Part shown: in pieces, positions 8,595 through 20,700 of the stretch | Layout of the letters: every line of letters begins with the position of its first letter | Position numbering within the stretch: position 1 is the stretch's first letter | Origin: Xenococcus sp. PCC 7305 | GTDB lineage: Bacteria; Cyanobacteriota; Cyanobacteriia; Cyanobacteriales; Xenococcaceae | Length of the DNA stretch: 37,287 nt | Direction: 5' to 3' | Assembly (NCBI RefSeq): GCF_000332055.1 | Contig: NZ_ALVZ01000175.1 | Span: 1 to 37,287 of the forward strand | Notes under the pieces: model-generated | The model's input: only the letters and a program-made list of their open reading frames with translations | What the model was told of the DNA's origin: nothing | Databases searched by the model: none | Made by a program: the position numbers and the translations under genes

Positions 8595-9020
8595 TTATGG
8601 TGTTGTGGGTCCTAGATCAGCGATCGCGTCCCCATTCTGACTCCCAATCCGAACTGTTGCTGCACTAGAGCTAAAGCTGTTCTCTTGATTGGTTCCCAAC
8701 TGAGTATCAGCAGTACCTTGAACATCGGTAAACCCTGTTATCTGATCTACACTAGTAACGTTGATAACTCCAGCAGATCCCAGTGCGAAAGCAGTATTGG
8801 CATTCACTCCAGCAGGATCGTTCATAGCACCAGCAAAGGCATCTTGTTTACCGACAGCGGCAGAAACTGCGGCCCCAGAAACATTTCCTGTTGTGGCGTC
8901 AATGGTAAAGGCTGCGGCTGCGGCGGCTCCACCTTCACCTGCGGATGCGATCGGAGCTAAACTCAATGCTCCCAAACAAGCAATAGCACAAGTCAAATAT
9001 TTAGACCAAGATTTAGACAT
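8595..9020 (-). CDS. Small secreted Ala/Gly-rich protein
   Basis: This 141-residue protein has a classical Sec signal peptide: basic N-terminus, hydrophobic core and APIASA before a likely cut after residue 27. The mature part begins GEGGAAAAAAFTIDATTG and is rich in Ala, Gly, Ser, Thr and Asn, with few charges, no cysteine after the signal region and beta-prone segments (GVINVTSVDQITGF). It looks like a small exported surface or matrix protein, but I recognise no family. It is transcribed divergently from the outer-membrane protein gene at 9273, which suggests shared control and possibly a joint role with the giant adhesin-like protein further on. Confidence 0.75.
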   Translation of the reverse strand: MSKSWSKYLTCAIACLGALSLAPIASAGEGGAAAAAAFTIDATTGNVSGAAVSAAVGKQDAFAGAMNDPAGVNANTAFALGSAGVINVTSVDQITGFTDVQGTADTQLGTNQENSFSSSAATVRIGSQNGDAIADLGPTTP

Positions 9021-9229
9021 AGATTAGTTCTCACGAATTTTACTAACTTATTCTTATTCATACCCAGATCTTTTGAAAAAATTAAAAGTATCTTCGTAAC
9101 TTAATGTATTTAAGTATCAACCAAGTTTATACTTTCAAAAAATGAGTTATCTCTTAAGAGTTTTCACCCAAACTATTCACCAGCAAAAAATAATATTAAA
9201 ATATCGATAACACTGTTACAGATAGAGTT

Positions 9230-9263
9230 GTGTTGGGTTACGCTGTCGCTAGCTCATCCTACG
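9230..9263. repeat. Possible dispersed cyanobacterial repeat remnant
   Basis: Between the divergent genes, gtgttgggttacgctg and tcatcctacg flank a short spacer. This resembles half-degenerate copies of the GTTGGGTTTCG...CCTACG intergenic repeat common in cyanobacteria. Only one copy is seen here, so the call is from memory of the pattern. Confidence 0.35.
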
Positions 9264-9272
9264 AAGAACTAA

Positions 9273-11396
9273 ATGTGTCAGAAGATTTGTCAGTTAACCA
9301 ACCTCTTTCTCAATCATAATCTTTGCTTAAGAGAAACCTTGTTTCTGTTGTTGTTAACATTAATCTTATCTGTTAGTCCCCAAGTAGCAGGAGAAGAGGT
9401 AGATAAGGCTAATTTGGAGAAAGAGCCCAATCCAGAAACTGAAGCCACTCCCAAATCTGATTATCTGATAGCACCTCATATCGTTGACAAGAAAAATCTT
9501 CACCCCTTTACTACTAGCTTGAATCTCAGTGGTATTCCCATCAATCATCTGACCAAGCTGGAGGTATTATCCAGTTATAACTACAATTTTGGGGATAGTC
9601 TTAAGGGTAATATTGACTTTACTACCCTAATGACTCTTGATAGTCAAGTTGAAGAAAGTTTAACTGTAGATAATATTATTACCATCGAACAAACAGGAAC
9701 TTATGTGCAATTAGGAACTATTAAAAATCAATATCAAGTAACTGAAACTATCAAAGAACCCCAAACTCTATTAGGATTTGAACTACAATTGAGTTTACTC
9801 GGTAGTTGTGAGTCCTTGGGCATAAATGCGGATAATCAATGTGTTTACACCCCAGGCTTGCAGACCGATCGCAATAGCATTGACCCCGATTCTCTGGTTC
9901 CGACTCGTGTGATTCATGGCTCCAAGTTTGGTGAAGTTGTAACTCCAGAATCCCTTGCTGTCATGAGCAATCCAGGATTTCAATCTGGGGCTAACGGTCA
10001 AATCATTGGTCTTGATTTATTCTTCCCCAACTCCGGTGGCACTTTCGGCAATAGTCAATCTAGTGAAACCAATGTCTCAAGAGTTGCAGAAGTCTCCAAT
10101 ACTTCTGCTGCTGTACTGTCTCGGGTGCGACAAATTGTCCGAGCAAATCATGAAAAAGCGGTTATGGGAAGAACTATTAGAGGATTGGGACTCATTGTGA
10201 ATGATGAGAATACTCTTCTAACTTCAGCCGTACAATTGGGAACTGAACTGCTGCCAGACATCAACCCACAGCTGTCTGGATCAACCCAACCTGTCAATCC
10301 CCAAATTAACAAAAATCTTTTTTTTGCCTCTAATAATAGCCGAGTTCCTCCAGGGAGTTTTACTAGTTATCAAATTGGACTGGGCACCGCAATTACCCCG
10401 AAATCTGACCAACCTTCAAAAATTCCCGCAGCGATGTTTAATAGTTTTTGGGTTGGTATTTCCCCGGTTACAGAACGCCGCTATACGAGCAAAAGGAAAT
10501 ATGAGACCATTAGTCCTTTAGAAACTATCGTTGCCAGTGGTGGAGAAGGTGGAAATGAAGGAAATGGTGATTTTCCCGATACTGTAGTTTCGATTACCAA
10601 TATCGCGGATTTGCCTCTTAATAATGTAGAGCAGAATTTTCAGAACCAAGTTTATTTATCCTTTTTTAATCAAGAAGCATTTGCTCTCAACAGTACAAGT
10701 CTGAATGAAGAGATTAATTTTCATCCTCATTTTAGTTTTACAGGAAATATTACCAACAGCGATCGAGTGCTTCGTTACTACACAGGTGTGATCACAGCAG
10801 ATGAGCTCAAAGCCTATGTGGGCATGGATTGGACGGAGTTTTTTGGTCAAAAAAAGCGTTGGACTTCTGAGCTTGGAGCGATCGCCTATTTAAATCCAGA
10901 TCGAGACTATTACAGTCAATTGTGGGGAGGGGCTTCTCGAAGATTTCTGTTTAGCCAAAAAGCTAATTTCTTGTTCTCAATGAATTTTAACTGGACATGG
11001 GATCGTGAACAGGAAATAGGAGAGGTGTTGCTCACTTCCCCAGACAATTTTCTCAGAGTTAGCGGTAATCTGGGAATAAAACCGTTTTTTTATGGAATTA
11101 GTTATGTAGTTGGGGATATCTTACCTAATTCTCTGGAGAATGATATTATCTTAAATTGGGGAGTTAACCTAAGGCAAAACTGGCGATTATCAGCTTACTA
11201 TAATCTTGTGAATAATACGTCGAGCAATTCCCCCTATGGTGCAACATTACAAGTTGGATTGGGCAAAAATCCTAATCTCAAAACCCTGTCATTGATCTGG
11301 AATTACAATAAGTATGATTATGGTCAAAATGCAGCTCAACAGAAATTAATACTTAAAGAAAATAATTTTCGCTTCACCTTTAATACTGTTTTCTAA
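9273..11396 (+). CDS. Outer-membrane beta-barrel protein of unknown family
   Basis: This 707-residue protein has a signal peptide (hydrophobic core about 21-35, likely cut near VAG-EE at 39-40). A charged, Glu-rich linker follows, then a long beta-rich part. The C-terminal third alternates aromatic and polar residues (WGGASRRFLF, FYGISYVVGD, WRLSAYYNLV) and ends FRFTFNTVF. A terminal Phe with alternating aromatics is the signal recognised by the BAM machinery for outer-membrane barrels. A Gly/Asn-rich stretch near 425-435 (GGEGGNEGNGD) separates two parts. I see no POTRA domains, so it is not an evident TpsB/Omp85 transporter. It is followed by the giant adhesin-like gene after 330 bases; a role in anchoring or exporting that protein is inference from position only. 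Confidence 0.8.
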   Translation: MCQKICQLTNLFLNHNLCLRETLFLLLLTLILSVSPQVAGEEVDKANLEKEPNPETEATPKSDYLIAPHIVDKKNLHPFTTSLNLSGIPINHLTKLEVLSSYNYNFGDSLKGNIDFTTLMTLDSQVEESLTVDNIITIEQTGTYVQLGTIKNQYQVTETIKEPQTLLGFELQLSLLGSCESLGINADNQCVYTPGLQTDRNSIDPDSLVPTRVIHGSKFGEVVTPESLAVMSNPGFQSGANGQIIGLDLFFPNSGGTFGNSQSSETNVSRVAEVSNTSAAVLSRVRQIVRANHEKAVMGRTIRGLGLIVNDENTLLTSAVQLGTELLPDINPQLSGSTQPVNPQINKNLFFASNNSRVPPGSFTSYQIGLGTAITPKSDQPSKIPAAMFNSFWVGISPVTERRYTSKRKYETISPLETIVASGGEGGNEGNGDFPDTVVSITNIADLPLNNVEQNFQNQVYLSFFNQEAFALNSTSLNEEINFHPHFSFTGNITNSDRVLRYYTGVITADELKAYVGMDWTEFFGQKKRWTSELGAIAYLNPDRDYYSQLWGGASRRFLFSQKANFLFSMNFNWTWDREQEIGEVLLTSPDNFLRVSGNLGIKPFFYGISYVVGDILPNSLENDIILNWGVNLRQNWRLSAYYNLVNNTSSNSPYGATLQVGLGKNPNLKTLSLIWNYNKYDYGQNAAQQKLILKENNFRFTFNTVF

Positions 11397-11726
11397 CGAT
11401 AGCAACTACACCATATTAGAAATATTTGGATTCAACATATTACTCATAAAATTCAAGAGCAATCCCAGATCAAAATCACAACCATCAATTGCTTGACCGA
11501 ATAGAATTACCTTAGCTATTGAGTTAATTGATCAAGGTAGAGATCAAAGACTATCTCTCCTTAACATGTTGGTGGGCCGTTACTTGTGCTTTTTCCCTAG
11601 GCAATGGGGAACACTTTAAGTATCGGCGCATTGATATCGTAGTAGCTCCATAAAATGCGTAACTTAACTTAATTCAGTTTGCTCAAAATATTGTATTAAA
11701 CAAAATTTTTAAAAATTATTGATGAT
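11397..11726. other. Intergenic gap before the giant gene
   Basis: These 330 bases contain no coding frame. A perfect AT palindrome, aatttttaaaaatt (11704-11717), ends 9 bases before the giant gene's ATG and could affect translation or be chance in AT-rich DNA. No terminator hairpin is obvious after the outer-membrane protein gene, so read-through into the giant gene is possible. Confidence 0.4.
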
Positions 11727-14700
11727 ATGAATCAGCCAGAATTTACTCCTGACACTAATAATCTTCATGATATAGAAACTATATATTCTTTTGAGCAAGA
11801 CGAACTTTTAGGTTTAGATGTTAGTCTTAGTGGCTCCCTGAATACGATAGTTGGCAGCCTCACCATTGACGAACCTTATATCATTGATGGCAGTACTAGC
11901 TTAAAAGTTTTAGGAGATTTAGACATTACCAATCTAGGTTCAATTGTTGGTAATGGAGTTGGAGATTTGGATGATTTAAGCATTGATGTCGAAGGAAAAG
12001 TTACTATTAATGGCGATATCGGTGGCAGTGGCCTACAAAGTATTAGTATTACTGCCGATGAAGGATTTGATATTGATGGTGCCAATATTGAACTAACAGA
12101 AACGAGTAGTGATATTAGCTTTATTGTTAATGCAGGAATAGATGTTCCTAGTTGGGCAGATTTATTAACTAATCCTCTTTATAAAGATATAAGTGCGACA
12201 GGAAATATTGATATTAATAATTCGGTTTTAAGTTCTAGTGATATTACCTTAATTACGAATACAGATACAACAAAATATACTAAAATTGATATTTTTGAAG
12301 ATGGTTTGGTTGGATTCTTAACTGGTGAACCACTGGCAACAATGTCGACCCAACCAGATAAAATTGGACTGACTTTTGATGAGAGTGCGACGGGAGTATC
12401 TACTATTACCCGTACTTCAGGTAGTTGGATTACCGATGAATTTGAGGCAGGTCAAGAAATTAAAGTCGTCGGTTCAGATTCTAATGATGATAATTCCTAT
12501 ACTATTGATTCGGTTACCTCAGATACAATTACTCTAATTGACACCGATGATTTAATTGACGAAGTAACCAGTGCCTCAGTTGATAGTGTTACAATCCAAC
12601 AGGTTTTCACCTCCTTATTACCCGAAGAAGTTCCTGTGACCGCAGAAGATGTCGATGGCACTTTAATTGATGTGGGAGATGTTACCTTTGAAGACATTTC
12701 TGATATTCTGAAAACCGAAATTGCCGAGTCGGGAGTTCTGGACTTAAGTTTGCCGGTTGAAGCCTTATTTTCTGATACTCAAAGTTTGATTACCATCGGT
12801 AGTGGCGCACAACTTTTAGCCACCAATGATATTACAGTTGAAGCCGCTGCCACCTCTGATATCACCCTCGAAACCCCTTCGATGATTTTAGGTGCTGCCT
12901 ATGTCAGCTCTGGGGCAACGGCCAAAACTGATGTCCAAAATGGAGCCATCATCAGCGCTGGCAATAATCTCCAATTGCAGTCTTTAGTGACTAACTATAT
13001 GACCGCAGGAGTTAGTACCGCCTCCAATATGTTGCTAGATTTAGCAGGACAATATTTACAGGTTCCCGGTCCTCAAATTTCTTTTGCCTATGGTAAAGGC
13101 AGATCAACCTCCGAGACGAACATTGAAGATGGAGTAACAATTACCACAGGAAATGCCGATATTCAGTCAAAAAATACCAATCGGTTTAATGTTTACACTG
13201 AAACTAAAGGCAAAAATAAAGCGGGATTTGGCTTAACTATTGGAGTTCCCATTAGTGATACAGAATCGACCAGTAACACTAATATTGATGGTCAAATTAC
13301 AGCAACGGGGGATGTTGTAATTGATGCTGAAGCTCATAACGCCCTGAACACGACGAAAGCCAATACGGTTCTCAAGAAAAATATCATCAAAGATGCGGTA
13401 AAAAATGCGGCTAAAGACCAAGTTAAATCTTTCTTACAAAGTCAAAATATTACTGTGCCAGGTAGTGTGAGCCACTCCAATAAACCTATTGCCGATATTG
13501 CTGGTGGAGTCATTGTTGTTGAGAGTGTAAACGAAGCTCAATCCTATATCCAAGATAATGCTGTAATTCAAGTTGATGGCAACTTGGATGTTACTGCCAC
13601 CGCCGAGGAAAACTTTAGGGCGAGCGCCATTAGTCAAGCAAAATTAGGGGCTGATGTCAGCTTGGGTGGGGCTGTCGCCGTGACGAATTATACGAATCAA
13701 GCTAATGCTCTTATTGGTTCGGCAACCGTCGATGTGGGAGGCCAGTTGAATGTTAAATCAGATGCGCAAATTCCCAATCAAATTCTCATTGATGACGATT
13801 TACAGGCCATACTTGATCTAGATCCTAGTTTACCGAGCTTAGATGGTAGTAGTCCCACTGCCTTCTATGAAAGTGTTGATAGCTATCTGATTCAATTGAA
13901 CCAGGATTTTGATACCCTAGCTCGCATTATTCCCTATATTAATACTAATTTAGGGGTGGCGGATAAAATTGCTACCAGTTTTGTGGGTGCGGCTGCGGAA
14001 ACGGGAGAATCGGGTAAATTTGCTCTTTCTGGCAGTATTAATCTTTTGAATGTGACTAATGAAGCCCAAGCCACAATTCTTGAAGGAGCGCTTATTAATA
14101 ATAATAATGCGATCGCGACTGCGGATCAATCTGTGGCAGTCGAAGCCCTCACCAGTATTGAAACGATCAATATTGCGGGAATTCCCAGTGTCGAATATCT
14201 CATTCTTCCCAATTCTAAGAGCGCCGGGAGTTCCGTTGGTGGCACCTATAACCAGATTAGCTATAACAATAACACCACAGCCTTTATCGACGATGGTGCA
14301 GAAGTCAATGCCCAAAAAGATGTCAATGTGCTAGCCGATGCGACGAACTTTACCGTCAATGTCCTAGAATCGGGAGGCTCAGCCGAAGATTTCGGTGTCT
14401 CGGGAACAGTTGGCTTTAATAAATTTATCAATAACACCTACGCCTATATTGAAGATCAAGCCAAAGTAATCGCTAACAATAAAATTGTGGTAGATTCGCA
14501 AACCGACGTCTATGGTTTAATGGTCGGCGGTAGTTTCATGAGTTCGGATAATGTCGGGGTTGGCGCAGCCGTTTCTCTCAATGAGGCAGATAATGATACC
14601 CAAGCCTTTATTGGTAATCTTAACAGTGCTGGGTTGGCGATCGCTGGTTTAGTGGATGCGGGGACAGATTTAGAAGTTAACGCCAATTCTAAGGATGAAT

Positions 14701-17700
14701 TTCTCACTATTTCCCTAGCTGGGACTCTCGTCTCCGATTCCACTCCCGATACTCCCACAACGCCTGATGCCGACTCTGAATATGGGGATGGAGATTCGGC
14801 TTCTCAATCGGTCAATACTGATGATTCTAGCGCGACAGTAGATGCCGCCAAACAAAAAGCTGGGGCGAGTATCTCTGGGGATGTTTCCTTAAATACAATT
14901 AATACTACGACCCGAGCCTTTATTAGTGATATCGCCGATGTCAATATCGGTAACGATCTAACGATTGATGCCCAGAGTGATGGCTTTTTGCTTTCAGTAG
15001 CAGGAGCCTTTGCCCTAGAAATGAGTAAAGGTTCCGGAGGTGTCGCGATCGCGGGCTCCTTTACCGAGAATGATGTAACCCGAGATACCCGAGCATTCAC
15101 AGAAAATACCGATATTACAGCTAATAATGTTACCCTCAATGCCCTAAGTAAAGATCATTTAATCTCGATTACCGCAGGTGGAGCTGGAGCTCTCAATGAT
15201 GGTACTGCCTCCGTTGCTGGCTCGGTAAATCTCAATTTTGGCGATAGCACTACGATCGCAGCTCTAGGAGATAATACCCAATTAACGGCGACGGGAACTA
15301 TTGATCTTGAGACCGATTACGATCAATTGATTGTGTCTGTGGCTGGTGGTGTTTCGGTCACCGATGGCAAAGCAGGCGTTGGTGCGGCGGTCGATGTGGG
15401 GATTATTAACAATACGGTGCAGAGTTACATTGGTCAAAATGCCAATATCACGAGCTCTCAGGACATCAAAATCAAAGCACAATCGAAGCAACAAGTCATT
15501 TCCGTGGGCGCAAGTTTAGCAGTTTCTACTAAACTATTAGGTCTATCTGGATCAGCATCCAGTCAAAACCTCGATACAACAGTTCTCGCCTTCATTGATG
15601 AATTAGCCCAAGTCAATACGACACAAAATATCCTGATTGACGCTAATTCAGAAGTCGAAGTTATTGCTGTTGGTGGCTCCGCCGCCTTTGGGAAAACCGC
15701 AGGAATTGGAGCAGCTCTTGGCAATAGCAATTTTAAACATACTGTAAAAGCCTATATTGGCAATAATGCTCAAGTTACGGCCAAAGGTGAAGGTACAGCT
15801 ATTAGCGATCCTAGTAATACCTTGACTGGTAACGGTATTATTCTCGATGCCACAGGAACAGAAAACCTTTACCTCGTTGGTGCTGGGGGTGCTGGGGGTA
15901 AAACCCTAGGCTTTGCCGCTTCTGCCGTTGTCAATACGATGGATAATCTGATCGAAGCTTATATTGGACAAAATGCCGTGATTAATGGCGATCAAACCAA
16001 TGCAGATACAGATCAATCCGTACAACTACGAGCCGATAATACTACCAATATTCTGAGTGTAGCGGGTTCCATTGCAGGAGCCGGTACTGTGGGAGTGGGT
16101 GCTGCGGCTGATGTTGAAGTGATTACCAAGCAGGTTAAAGCTTATATTGCCGGTGGTGCTCAGGTCAACGCCTTAAATAATATTCTTCTGACAGCAGATT
16201 CTCTAGAAGATATCTTAAGCATTGCCGCTAGTGCCGTAGGTGCTAGCACCGCAGCGATCGCGGGTACCGGCTCAGTGATTACCTTAAATAATACGACTCA
16301 AGCATTTATTGATACTGGAGCAACAGCGATCACCGAAGGCAATATTGGGATCTTTGCCGATAATGAAACGGAAATTGATGGAATTTCGGGCAATATTACC
16401 GCTTCTGGCTCTGCCAGTGTTGGGGCATCAGCAGTCGTAACAGTAATCGACAAAACGACAGAAGCCTTTGTCGGAGATAGCGCAACAGTACAGGCCAAAG
16501 CCTTACGAGATCAAGGTATCACAGCTAAAACAGGTAAATTTGATATTAGCTTTAGCAATGATACGGGCTCCGAGACCTCAGAAGTCCAAGCCCCTGGAGC
16601 CCATGATGCCGATGTTAACGAAGATGGTACCAACGATGTTAATAATAACGCTCTAACTCAACAAAGGGTTGCTACCGCTCAAAGCCAAACGCTTAAGGGT
16701 TTAGCGATTGCTGCAACTAATAAAGATGATCTCGAAACCATTGCTGCCAGTGGTGGCATTTCCGGCAGTGTAGCAGTCAATCTCAGTGGTGATGTCAATG
16801 TGATGAAGAGCAATACTTCAGCCTATATTGGGGAAAATGCTCAAATCAATGCCAATAACGAAAGTGATGGAGCCGAGCAATCGGTTCTGGTTGCTGCGGG
16901 TAATGATTATTATCATTTAGGAATCGCCGCAGTTGGTTCAGTTGGAGGAACCGCAGGTATTACCCCAGGGGGAGATGTCACCATCATCGAAAATACCACC
17001 AAGGCTTATATTGACGATAATGTGACCCTCAATGCCCAAAAAGATCTCACCGTGATTGCTGATGCGAAAGAAGATATTCTCTCGATCGCCGCAGGAGTAG
17101 CGGTTTCAGGAACAGCTAGCATTAGTGGCTCGGCATCAGTTACGGATATTAACAATACAACCTATGCCTATATTGGCGATCAAGATACGGGAGAAACTGA
17201 TGGTGTAACGGTTAATGTTGGGGGAGATATTAACGTTTCCGCCCAAAATAATACCGAAACCATGATGATTGCTGGCAGTTTAGGAGTAGGAATTGGTGCG
17301 GCGGGGATTGGTGGTGCCGTGGGTGTGGTCACGATTAAAAAGGATACCCAAAGTTTTATCGGGCATAATAGTATCGTTAATGCCCAAGGGGATATCATTG
17401 TTAGCGCCAACTCTGTTGAGCATATCTTTAACCTCGGGGCCAGTGCCGCAGCAGGATTCTATGCGGGATTAGCTGGTGGGGTTAGCGTTGAAAGTATTGA
17501 CTCTGATACCACGGCATTTATTGGCAATAGTAGTCAAATAAATCAGGATTTAGGTAGTCTGGGATCGGTACAAGTTTTAGCCACCAATGACCTGACCGTC
17601 TTTGCCTTTGGTGGTGGTTTGGGCGCGGGCATTGCTGGTATTGGTGGTGGTGTTGATGTGGGAATTGATAAAAATGATACCTCTGCTTATATTGGCAATA

Positions 17701-20700
17701 GTACCGACGTCTACGCTCTGTTAGATGTAGATGTACAAGCCACATCCACCAAAGATATTGAAACCTATGGGATCAGTGGTGCGGTGGGGATTGCTGCAGT
17801 TGCCGGTTCAGTCTCTGTTTGGTCGCTGGGGACAGAACGCAATTCTAGCTATTCCGATGATGGTAGTACGGAAGATAGTTTGACTGCTAAAGATTACGAT
17901 AATGATGGTGACCAAGCGACAGCCGATGCCAATGGCTTTGATAACACTATCAATGAATCTGGTAACGGTAATAGCGAATTTAGTACCTTACTCCAAGGTT
18001 ATGGCCGCTCAGATACAGATAATGTTGCCACAAGACTCGATAGCACCATACCTGATGTGACTAGTGCTTTAGCTGGCCCCGATATTCCTTCTGGAACCGT
18101 AGCTGTAATTGGGGATGCCAATATTACAGCCGGCAATGATATTACTGTTCAAGCCCAAGAAACTTTAAACTTTGATGCCATTGTCGGTAGTGTTGCTGGG
18201 GGCATTGTGGGAATTGGCGGCTCCGTGGTTGTCACCACTTTAAATACCAATACCGATGCTTATGTAGATAGCAACGCTATTTTACTGGCAGGAAATGATA
18301 TTACCGTCAAAGCACAACAGGATAAAAACTATCAAGGTAATGCCTATGCTGGACAAATTGGATTAGTTGCCATCGGCGCTCAAGTCGTGGTTCTTGACGA
18401 TACCAGTAATCAAACTGCCTATTTAAATGATAGTGTGGAAGTTCAAAGCGGTAATACGGTGACGGTAGAAGCGGTGACCAATTCTAATCTCAATGTCGAG
18501 AGTATTGGGGGACAAGTTGGGGGTGTTGCCCTGGGAGCCTCGATCGCGACGGCATCTAGTACCGGTAGTACCCAGGCGATCGTGGGAAATCAGGTCGATA
18601 TTGGTCAAGAAGCTGGGTTAAGTGTGAATAATCTCTCAGTTAACGCTCAAAACAATAGTCAAGTTGATGCTAATGCGATCGCGGTTGCAGTGGGAATTGT
18701 CTCTGGTAGTGGTTCAGTCGCTGAAGCTAGTGCCACTCCCACGGTTAATGCCGAGATTGGCGATAATGCTCTAATTGATCTTGACCAAAATGTTGATCTT
18801 AACGGATCAGCCAACGGGACAATAACTACTAATGCTGAAGGATATAATGCCGGTGTAGTTACTGCGGGCATTTCTTCTGCCAATGCCCAGTGGACTCCCA
18901 TAGTAAATGCTGCGGTAGGTCAATCTAGTCAAGTTATAGCAGATGGGGCAATTGCTCTCCAAGCCCTTAATACTTCTCAAGTGAGCGCTGATTCTGCCTC
19001 TACCGCTGGCGGACTGGTAGGGGGTACTGGTTCGCTGGCAAAAGCGATCGTTAACTCCGCTGTTCAGATGGATATTGGGCAAAGCGCTGAATTAAATGCT
19101 CTGCAAACTGTGCTGATTCAGGCTCAATCGAATAATGTTACTTCCGCTGATGCCGATGGTAATGCCTATGGTCTGGCAGCCGCTGGGGTTACCAAAACTG
19201 AATCGCAGATTACTGATGCGGTCTCTATTGTAACTGGTCAAAATTCGGTGATTGATGGCAATGGTGATGTCACCCTAATCGCGACTTCTGACAATAATGC
19301 GCAAAAATCTAAAGCTAATGGCGGGACTGGAGGTATTCTTGCTGGAGCCAGTACAGAAGCGATCGCCAATGTTAATAGTAATACCACTGTTACTATTGGC
19401 ACAGGCAGTCAAATTACCTCTGAGGCGGGAAATCTAACTATTGAAGCGACCAATGCCATTGAAGCCCATAGCGAAGGAGATATTGAGACTGGTGGGCTAG
19501 TAACCTTTAATCAAACTAAAGCCGATACTGATGTCACTGCCAATACTCAAGTAACTATTGACGATACAGCTCAACTGAAAGGTCAAAATATTGATTTAAA
19601 TGCGAAAGTAACTAAGCTAGATGCGGATACCGATTCCTACTCGAAAACCATTGCTGCCGATTCGACAACTCAAGCTGATGCATTCCTAGATGTGATCTCC
19701 CAAGTAGATATTGTTGTGGCAAATGCTGCCGATATTGCTGCCACAGAAGATTTAAACCTAATTGCCCGTCAGGATGGGGTAGATACCGATAGTGATGCCC
19801 TAGCTGCTATTGAAGTTGGGTTGACTGGAACAGTCGAAGCTGAAGCTCGTAACGATTTTGATTTAGATTCTGATATTGATTTGCAAGCTGGCTCACAACT
19901 AGCCGGAGAAAATGTCAATCTCGAAGCCGAATCTCCCGAAGATCAAAGCGCAGTTTACAGCCGAGATGCTGAAGCAGATGCCCAAACCGTTGTTAACTAT
20001 ATTGTTGAAACGATTAAAGTCGTTGAGAAAGTTACCAAGAAAATTCCCATTATTGGTTGGATTGTCAAATGGGTAACTAAAACCGTAACTAACATTATTG
20101 AACAGGTTCTCAATAGTAATGAATTGATAAAATTAGAAGGAGATTTCTTTAGCGACAATTCGATTACCTTTAACGGTGATATTTTACAAGGATCGGCTCT
20201 CAATCCTCAACTGACAGTCAATGCCGATTATAGTTTTGAGATTGATGGTGATATCACAGCACAAGTTGTCGGTGATGATGTTGTGGTAGATGATATTGCT
20301 AATGATAATCCTGGCAGTGTGGTGATGTCTTCTCCGGGAGGAACGGTATCTGGTAATGGCACGATCCATAAAAATGGGGTGTTTGCCAGTATTACCCTGA
20401 TTAATAATTCCGATAAAAACCTGAAACTTAATAATATCAGCGTTGTCAATCGCAATCCTGATGAACCTGATGTTAATATAAACGCTGAAACAGATACAAG
20501 TGATTTCAGCTTTGTCACTGATGTTACCGATGAACCGTTGATTGATATTGATAATAATCTCACATCTAATGTGATTTTTGCTGGGGAAATCGATAATGCG
20601 ACGGGAATTGTGGATGTTCTCAACCAAGGCGGTGATTTAATTAATCTAGCTGAAGCATCAACAGCGGCTAGTCAGTTTGACCTTAATACTCCTCTAGGAG

